DNA from: Roseiarcus sp049513815
GTDB lineage: Bacteria > Pseudomonadota > Alphaproteobacteria > Rhizobiales > Beijerinckiaceae
Direction: 5' to 3'
DNA length: 64,000 nucleotides
Assembly: GCA_049513815.1 (NCBI GenBank)
Contig: JBEKVR010000006.1
Span: 1-64,000 of the forward strand
Positions 58,257 through 64,000 of the stretch are shown here, piece by piece. A model generated the notes under the pieces. It ran no database searches, was not told the DNA's origin, and worked only from the letters and a program-made list of their open reading frames with translations. Position numbers and translations under genes: made by a program. The first letter of the stretch is position 1; the number at the start of each line of letters is the position of its first letter.

Positions 58257-61200
58257 ATGCGCAAGCTCCTTCGCAGCCTCTTCACGCTCGCCCTGCTGCT
58301 CGCCGCTGGGGTCGCGCTCGCCGCCGCCGAGGTCAAGCCCTACGCGCGCGACGACCTGGCGAGCGATGTCGTGCGCCTGACCGACACGCTGCGCAAGGAG
58401 ACGGGGCAGATTGGGGCGAAGCTGAAGGGCAAGAGCGTTGAGCAATTGCGCAAGGACGCCGCGTCCGCAGTTGCGAGCGGCAACTACAAGGACGCCGGCG
58501 CCTGGCTCGGCGCGATCGTCGCCGCCGATCCCAAGGCCTCCGCGTCGTGGCTGGCGCTCGCCAAGCTCGGCGCCGCAGCCGACGACGCGCAGGCGACCGG
58601 CCGCTACGATCTGGTCGAACGCGGCCAGACCGCCGCCTACGCCGCCTATCAGCGCGCGACCGGCGCGCCGGCTCAGGCCGAGGCGTTGGCGACGCTCGGC
58701 GATCTCTTCGCCCGGCACGAAATGTGGCGCCCGGCGCTCGACGCCTACCGCGCCAGCCTCGACCGTCACGACGACGAAGACACGCGCAAGACTTACGAGG
58801 ACATGCGCGAGAAACACGGCTTCCGCATTGTCGACTACAAGGTCGACAACGAATCGTCGGCGCCGCGTATCTGCTTCAATTTCTCCGAGTCGCTGGCGCG
58901 CAAGACGGACTTCGCCCCCTACGTCGCGGTCGCCGGCGCGGCCGACGCCGCGATCTCGGCCGAGGACCAGCAGATCTGCGTCGAAGGCGTCAAGCACGGC
59001 GAACGCTACGCGGTCGTTCTGCGCCAGGGCCTGCCCTCGGCGGTCGGCGAGTCGTTGCTCAAGGACGCAGACTATGAGGTCTACGTGCGCGATCGTTCGC
59101 CGCAGGCGCATTTCGCCGGCCGCGCCTATGTGCTGCCGCGCCAGGGCCAACTCGGCGCGCCGCTGACGACGGTCAACACCGCGAAAGTGTCGATCGACGT
59201 CTGTCGCATCGGCGACCGCAACCTGCTCGCCGAAACCGCGCGCGACGACTTCCTCAAGCCGATCACCATCTCGCGCGCCGGCGAGATCGAGTCGCAGGAC
59301 GGCCTCAAAGTGTGGAGCGGGACGATGGACGTCGCCTCCACGCTCAACCAGGACGTCGTCACCGACTTCCCGATCGCCACGGCGATCGGCAAGCTCGACC
59401 CCGGCGTTTATCTCGTCACGGCGCGGCCGTGGAAGGGCGCAAGCGCGCCGGCGGCGACCAGCGACGACGACCAGGACGCGCAGCTTGCGACGCAATGGAT
59501 GGTCGTCTCCGACCTCGGCCTGACGACCTTCTCCGGCGACGACGGCATCCATGTGCTGGCGCGGTCGCTCGCCACCGCCTTGCCGCTGTCGGGCGTCGAA
59601 CTTCGGCTGATCGCCCACAACAACGAAGTGCTGGCGACCAAGACGACCGGGCCCGACGGCCGCATCGACTTCGATCCTGGCCTGTCGCGCGGGACCGGCG
59701 GCTCCGCCCCCGGCCTGCTGGTGGCGACGCTCGGCGACGACTACGGCTTCCTCACTCTCGGCCAACCGGCCTTCGACCTCACCGACCGCGGCGTGTCCGG
59801 CCGCGACGCGCCAAGCGCGCTCGACGCCTTCGTCTACACCGAGCGCGGCGTCTATCGCTCGGGCGAGACGGTGTTCGTCGCCGCGCTGCTGCGCGACGCG
59901 ACGAGCGAGGCGAAGACCGGCCTACCGCTGACGTTGGTCGTCAAGCGTCCTGACGGCGTCGAATACAAGCGCCTCACCGTCGCCGACCAGGGCCTCGGCG
60001 GCCGCGCCGTCGCCGTGCCGCTGCTCTCCGACGCGGCGGCGGGCAAATGGACGATCGAAGCCTACGCCGATCCCAAGGGACAGAGCATCGGCCACGCCGA
60101 ATTCCTGCTCGAGGATTATGTGCCCGAACGGCTCGATTTCGCGCTGAAGACCGCCAAGTCGACGGCGACGCCCGGCGAGCCGATCGACGTATCGCTCGAC
60201 GCGCGCTTTCTCTATGGCGCGCCCGCCGCCGGCCTCGACGTCACCGGCGCGATCCACCTCGAGGCGGTGGCCGATTCAGCGCTCGCCGGCTTCCCCGGCT
60301 ATGTCGCCGGCCTGACCGACGACGAATTCACCGCGATCGAAAATCAGTTCCCCGACAAGACGCAGACCGACGACAAGGGCCATGTCGACCTCTCCGTCGA
60401 CCTGCCCGACGGCGGCGCCGCCAAGCCGCTGCAGGCGAAGATCATCGTCGACGTCGCCGAATCCGGCGGCCGCACGGTTGAGCGCACGACGACGCTGCCG
60501 GTGCGCGCCAAGGGCGTGATGATCGGCGTCAAGAAAGACTTCGACGACAGCCTCGGTCAGGGCGACGTCGCGACCTTCGAGGCGATCGCCGTCGCGCCCG
60601 ACGGAACGACCACGGCGCGCAAGGCGGTCTCGTGGTCGCTCTACCAGATCAACGAAGACTACCAATGGTTCAATTCTGACGGACGTTGGAGCTACGAGCC
60701 GGTCAAATCGTCGAAGCGGCTTGCCGCCGGATCGATCGACATCGACCCGCAGGCGCCAGCGAAGTTCAGCGCGCCGGTCGCCTGGGGCCGCCACCGCCTC
60801 GACCTCAAGTCCGCCGACGGCGAGGTGACGAGCATCAGCTTCGACGTCGGTTGGTCGGGGACCGCCGGCCCCGACACGCCCGACAACGTCGTCGTCACGC
60901 TCGACAAGGCGAGCTACGCGCCGGGCGACCAGGCCAAGTTGCGCGTCGCCTCGCATTTCGCCGGCAAGGCGACGATCGCGCTGGTTGGCGGCAAGCTGGA
61001 GAAGTTCATCGACGTCGATCTCGTCGAGGGCGACAACGTCGTGCCGTTCGATGTCGGCGCCGACTGGGGCCCAGGCGCCTACGCCGTCGCGCTGACCCAT
61101 CGACCGCTCGACGTCAAAGCCAAGCGCATGCCGGGCCGCGCGCTCGGCCTCGCGTGGTTCTCGATCGACGAGGCCGCGCACAAACTCGACGTCGCGATTC

Positions 61201-63512
61201 GCGCGCCCGACAAGACCCGGCCGCGCGAGCCGCTGACCGTGCCGGTCCAAATCGGCGGTCTCGCGCCGGGCGAGGAGGCGGAGATCGCGGTCGCCGCGGT
61301 CGACGTCGGCATCCTCAACCTCACCGGCTACAAGACGCCTGACCCGCGCAGCTATTTCTTCGGCCAGCGCAAGCTCGCCGTCGACATCCGCGACCTCTAC
61401 GGCATGTTGATCGACGGCATGCAGGGCGAGGCCGGCGCGCTGCAGACCGGCGGCGACGGCTCCGGCAGCCTCGAAGGCAATCTGCCGAACCAGCCGCCGC
61501 TGGCGCTGTTCTCCGGCGTGGTCAAGGTCGGCGCCGATGGCGCGGCGCGCATCGCTTTCGACCTGCCGGCCTTCAACGGTTCGGTGCGGGTGATGGCGGT
61601 CGCGTGGTCAAAGTCGAAAGTCGGCTCGGCCGAATCCGACGTGATCGTGCGCGACCCTGTCGTCGTCACGGCGACCTTGCCACGTTTCCTCGACCTCGGC
61701 GACCGGTCGCAGGTCCATGTCGACTTCGACAACGTCGAAGGCGAAGCGGGCGACTACCGGCTCGACCTCGACATCCATGGCCCGCTGACCGCCGACGCCG
61801 ACGCTTTGAGCCGGACGGTGAAACTCGCCGCCCACCAGCGCGCCAGCCTCGTCGTTCCCATTTCGGCGGCCGGCGTCGGCGTCGCGACGGTCGATCTGAA
61901 GCTGACCGGTCCCGGACTGTCGCTGACCCAGCGCTTCCCGCTCGGCGTTTCCGCCGGCGCGCCCGACGTCTACCGCCGCGTCATCAAACCGCTCGCCGCG
62001 GGGGAGAGCGCGACGATCGCCGACGACCTGGTCGCCGATTTCGTTCCCGGCACCGGTTCAGTCTCGATCGCCGCTTCGCCCTTCGGCGCGCTCGACACGC
62101 CGGCGCTGCTGCAGGCGCTTGATCGCTATCCTTACGGCTGTTCGGAGCAGGTCGTCAGCCGCGCGATGCCGCTGCTCTATCTCAACCAGATCGCCGCGCT
62201 CGAGCATCTCGCCGGCGACGGCGACGTCGACGCGCGCGTCAACCAGGCGATCGACCGCGAAATGACGCGGCAAAGTTCGAACGGGGCGTTCGGCCTGTGG
62301 ACGGCCGACGCCGACAGCGACGATCTCTGGCTCGACGCCTTCGTCACCGACTTCCTCACCCGCGCGCGCGAGAAGTCTTTCGCCGTGCCGCAAGCCGGCT
62401 TCGATCTCGCGCTCGACCACCTGCGCAATTCGGTGATCAACGCCGCCGACCCCGGCGAAGGCGCGGGCGAGCCGCTCGCCTATGCGCTCTACGTGCTGGC
62501 GCGCAACGGCAGGCCGGTGATCGGCGATCTGCGCTATCTCGCCGACACCAAGCAGGACGTGTTCAAGACCCCGCTCGCCAAGGCGCAACTCGCTGCGGCG
62601 CTGGCGATGCTCGGCGACCGCGCGCGCGCCGGCAAAGGCTTCGCCGCGGCGCTCGAAGCGCTCGAAGCGGAGCAGGACAACGGCCTGTCGCGTCCCGACT
62701 ACGGCTCGACGCTGCGCGACGCGGCGGCGACGCTGGCGCTGGTCGTCGAAGCCGAGATGACCTCGGCTGAACTGCCCGGCGACCCGATAGGCCGCGTCGG
62801 CGCCGTGCTCGAGCGCGCCCGCGCAGCGCGCGTCTCCACCAGCACCCAGGAGAACGATTGGATGGTGATCGCCGCCGAGGCGCTCGCCAGGCAGAAGGCG
62901 CTGAGCCAGTTCACTGTCGACGGACAGCCGGTCGAAGGCGCGATCAATCGCAAATGGAGCGGCTTCGCGCTCGGCCAGAAGCTGATCACGATCGCCAACG
63001 CCGGCAAGGCGACGGCTGAACTCGTCACGACCGCTTCGGGCGTGCCGATCGCGCATGATCCCGCCGCCTCGGAGGGCTACGCGCTCGAACGCACGTTCTA
63101 CAAGCTCGACGGAACCAAGACCGACCTGAAGGCCCTCGCGCAGAACGAGCGCGTGGTGGTGGTGCTCAAGATCACCGAAAGCGAGGCGCGCTACGCCAAA
63201 CTGCTGGTGGTCGACCGCCTGCCCGCCGGCCTCGAGATCGACAACCCGACGTTGTTCGACAGCGGCTCGATCGACGCCTTCTCCTGGCTGAAGAAGGACA
63301 TCGATCCGGTGCACACGGAATATCGCGACGACCGCTTCGTCGCCGCTTTCGACCGCGAGCCCGGCCAGTCGGCGTTCTTCAGCGTCGCCTATGTCGTGCG
63401 CGCGGTGGCGCCGGGGCTGTACGTCTATCCGCCGGCGACGGCGGAAGACATGTACCGCCCCGATCGCTTCGGCCGCACCGCCTTCGGCGCGATCGAGGTG
63501 ACGGCGAAGTGA
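58257..63512 (+). CDS. Bacterial alpha-2-macroglobulin
   Basis: A 1751-residue protein of the YfhM-type family, a periplasmic protease trap. A signal peptide MRKLLRSLFTLALLLAAGVALAA precedes an N-terminal all-helical region, then successive beta-sandwich domains (for example DRGVSGRDAPSALDAFVYTERGVYRSGETVFVAALLRD and VVTLDKASYAPGDQAKLRVASHFAGKATIALVGG). The thioester motif is at Cys1295 in YPYGCSEQVVSRAMPLLYL, with the C-S-E-Q that cross-links to attackers intact. No lipobox Cys, so it is not a lipoprotein, unlike E. coli YfhM. Its stop overlaps the pbpC start (GTGA), the usual pairing in bacteria. Confidence 0.96.
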   Translation: MRKLLRSLFTLALLLAAGVALAAAEVKPYARDDLASDVVRLTDTLRKETGQIGAKLKGKSVEQLRKDAASAVASGNYKDAGAWLGAIVAADPKASASWLALAKLGAAADDAQATGRYDLVERGQTAAYAAYQRATGAPAQAEALATLGDLFARHEMWRPALDAYRASLDRHDDEDTRKTYEDMREKHGFRIVDYKVDNESSAPRICFNFSESLARKTDFAPYVAVAGAADAAISAEDQQICVEGVKHGERYAVVLRQGLPSAVGESLLKDADYEVYVRDRSPQAHFAGRAYVLPRQGQLGAPLTTVNTAKVSIDVCRIGDRNLLAETARDDFLKPITISRAGEIESQDGLKVWSGTMDVASTLNQDVVTDFPIATAIGKLDPGVYLVTARPWKGASAPAATSDDDQDAQLATQWMVVSDLGLTTFSGDDGIHVLARSLATALPLSGVELRLIAHNNEVLATKTTGPDGRIDFDPGLSRGTGGSAPGLLVATLGDDYGFLTLGQPAFDLTDRGVSGRDAPSALDAFVYTERGVYRSGETVFVAALLRDATSEAKTGLPLTLVVKRPDGVEYKRLTVADQGLGGRAVAVPLLSDAAAGKWTIEAYADPKGQSIGHAEFLLEDYVPERLDFALKTAKSTATPGEPIDVSLDARFLYGAPAAGLDVTGAIHLEAVADSALAGFPGYVAGLTDDEFTAIENQFPDKTQTDDKGHVDLSVDLPDGGAAKPLQAKIIVDVAESGGRTVERTTTLPVRAKGVMIGVKKDFDDSLGQGDVATFEAIAVAPDGTTTARKAVSWSLYQINEDYQWFNSDGRWSYEPVKSSKRLAAGSIDIDPQAPAKFSAPVAWGRHRLDLKSADGEVTSISFDVGWSGTAGPDTPDNVVVTLDKASYAPGDQAKLRVASHFAGKATIALVGGKLEKFIDVDLVEGDNVVPFDVGADWGPGAYAVALTHRPLDVKAKRMPGRALGLAWFSIDEAAHKLDVAIRAPDKTRPREPLTVPVQIGGLAPGEEAEIAVAAVDVGILNLTGYKTPDPRSYFFGQRKLAVDIRDLYGMLIDGMQGEAGALQTGGDGSGSLEGNLPNQPPLALFSGVVKVGADGAARIAFDLPAFNGSVRVMAVAWSKSKVGSAESDVIVRDPVVVTATLPRFLDLGDRSQVHVDFDNVEGEAGDYRLDLDIHGPLTADADALSRTVKLAAHQRASLVVPISAAGVGVATVDLKLTGPGLSLTQRFPLGVSAGAPDVYRRVIKPLAAGESATIADDLVADFVPGTGSVSIAASPFGALDTPALLQALDRYPYGCSEQVVSRAMPLLYLNQIAALEHLAGDGDVDARVNQAIDREMTRQSSNGAFGLWTADADSDDLWLDAFVTDFLTRAREKSFAVPQAGFDLALDHLRNSVINAADPGEGAGEPLAYALYVLARNGRPVIGDLRYLADTKQDVFKTPLAKAQLAAALAMLGDRARAGKGFAAALEALEAEQDNGLSRPDYGSTLRDAAATLALVVEAEMTSAELPGDPIGRVGAVLERARAARVSTSTQENDWMVIAAEALARQKALSQFTVDGQPVEGAINRKWSGFALGQKLITIANAGKATAELVTTASGVPIAHDPAASEGYALERTFYKLDGTKTDLKALAQNERVVVVLKITESEARYAKLLVVDRLPAGLEIDNPTLFDSGSIDAFSWLKKDIDPVHTEYRDDRFVAAFDREPGQSAFFSVAYVVRAVAPGLYVYPPATAEDMYRPDRFGRTAFGAIEVTAK

Positions 63513-64000
63513 GGCTTTGGCGCGCCCTCATCCGGCGCTTCGCGCCACCTTCCCCCGCAAGCGGGAGAAGCAACGCGCCCCCTCTCCCGCTCGCGGGAGA
63601 GGGCTGGGATGAGGGCAAGTCCCGCCGCCGCGAACGCCGCGTTTTCGCCAGCCTCGGCATGCTCGTCTGCGTGCTCGGTCTTGGCGGGCCGGCGGCGTGG
63701 AACGGCTATGTCGAAAGCCTCGGCCCGCTCGACCTCGCGTCGGCGCGGCTCGGCTCGACGATCGTCGTCGACCGCGACGGCCGGTTGCTGCGCGCCTTCA
63801 CCCTGCCCGACGGCCGCTGGCGGCTGCCGACGACCGCCGGCGAGGTCGATCCGCGCTATCTGACGATGCTGCTCGGCTATGAGGACGGCCGCTTCTACGC
63901 GCATCACGGCGTCGATTGGCGCGCCATGGCGCGCGCCGCCGGGCAGTTCGTGACGCGCGGCCACGTCGTCTCGGGCGGTTCGACTCTGACGATGCAAGTC
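63509..64000 (+). CDS. pbpC: Penicillin-binding protein 1C, cut by window edge
   Basis: The N-terminal 164 residues of a PBP1C glycosyltransferase/transpeptidase: after a membrane helix (ASLGMLVCVLGLGGPAAW) come LGSTIVVDRDGRLLRAFTLPDGRWRLPTT, VDPRYLTMLLGYEDGRFYAHHGVDWRAMARA and VSGGSTLTMQV, the start of the glycosyltransferase domain. The start is a GTG sharing bases with the alpha-2-macroglobulin stop. The first 45 codons include a translated palindromic repeat (63545-63616). The rest lies beyond the window. Confidence 0.92.
   Translation, partial: MRLWRALIRRFAPPSPASGRSNAPPLPLAGEGWDEGKSRRRERRVFASLGMLVCVLGLGGPAAWNGYVESLGPLDLASARLGSTIVVDRDGRLLRAFTLPDGRWRLPTTAGEVDPRYLTMLLGYEDGRFYAHHGVDWRAMARAAGQFVTRGHVVSGGSTLTMQV
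63545..63616. repeat. Palindromic repeat within the pbpC coding sequence
   Basis: Two hairpins, TCCCCCGCaaGCGGGAGA and CCTCTCCCGCTCGCGGGAGAGG, followed by CTGGGATGAGGGC. This is the intergenic type often seen in Hyphomicrobiales, but here it is read in frame as residues of about SPASGRSNAPPLPLAGEGWDEG. Confidence 0.8.

Overview
The window is GC-rich chromosomal DNA, almost certainly from an alphaproteobacterium and most likely a member of the Hyphomicrobiales (rhizobia, methylotroph and purple non-sulfur relatives). Evidence for this is a MipZ-type division ATPase, a perfect GTTC-N7-GTTC alphaproteobacterial LexA box in front of uvrA, CtrA-like TTAA-N7-TTAA sites, a FrcBCA-type sugar importer with a single-domain ATPase, and several families of intergenic palindromic repeats common in that order. 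No tRNA, rRNA, CRISPR array, prophage or intact transposon was seen.

Layout. 0-9.7 kb: coaD (cut by the left edge), OsmC-like protein, an AhpD-like/SDR pair, gyrA with Leu at the quinolone-determining Ser83 position, marC, a chemotaxis receptor, a secreted chorismate mutase and a Nudix hydrolase. 9.7-12.7 kb: accessory zone with a possible frameshifted small membrane gene, a padR-DUF2852 pair with strong palindromic operators, and an AT-richer island with one secreted orphan protein. 12.8-15.4 kb: Lrp regulator divergent from arginase and ornithine cyclodeaminase (arginine to proline). 15.4-20.2 kb: repeat and IS-remnant DNA, an SDR, rpe, a pterin cluster (folE, DHFR-fold protein, carbinolamine dehydratase), DUF2478 and ssb. 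20.4-24.7 kb: SOS-controlled uvrA, a lone HigA antitoxin and a VapBC pair. 24.7-30.9 kb: periplasmic ClpP-fold protein, a Rieske protein gene with no visible cytochrome partners, a TetR-VOC-VOC-YciI operon, an orphan ParA and ndk.

31-39.5 kb: a sugar ABC importer (ATPase, permease, binding protein), then the most degraded and repeat-laden stretch: a decayed paralogue fragment, a secreted-protein gene interrupted by an amber codon, an exonuclease, a DUF559 protein, a 42-aa lipoprotein, a 690-aa protein of unknown function and a 665-bp gap full of hairpins and 10-bp tandem repeats. 39.5-56.6 kb: rarA, a serine hydrolase, gloA, a CDF transporter with tandem cytoplasmic domains, mipZ, a glycosyltransferase, an outer-membrane barrel, a three-part LplT-PlsC-Aas fusion, a PAS histidine kinase, pepN and murI. 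56.6-64 kb: a cell-envelope locus in which a peptidoglycan-binding degenerate serine protease (coupled to murI) is divergent from an alpha-2-macroglobulin overlapping pbpC (cut by the right edge).

Most genes are ordinary housekeeping or metabolic functions. The parts most worth a second look are the pseudo-protease/alpha-2-macroglobulin/PBP1C locus, the nested inverted repeat at 30.4-30.5 kb, the 34.4-39.5 kb repeat-rich region, the PadR operator region, and natural Leu83 in GyrA. All calls are by reading; no database search was done.
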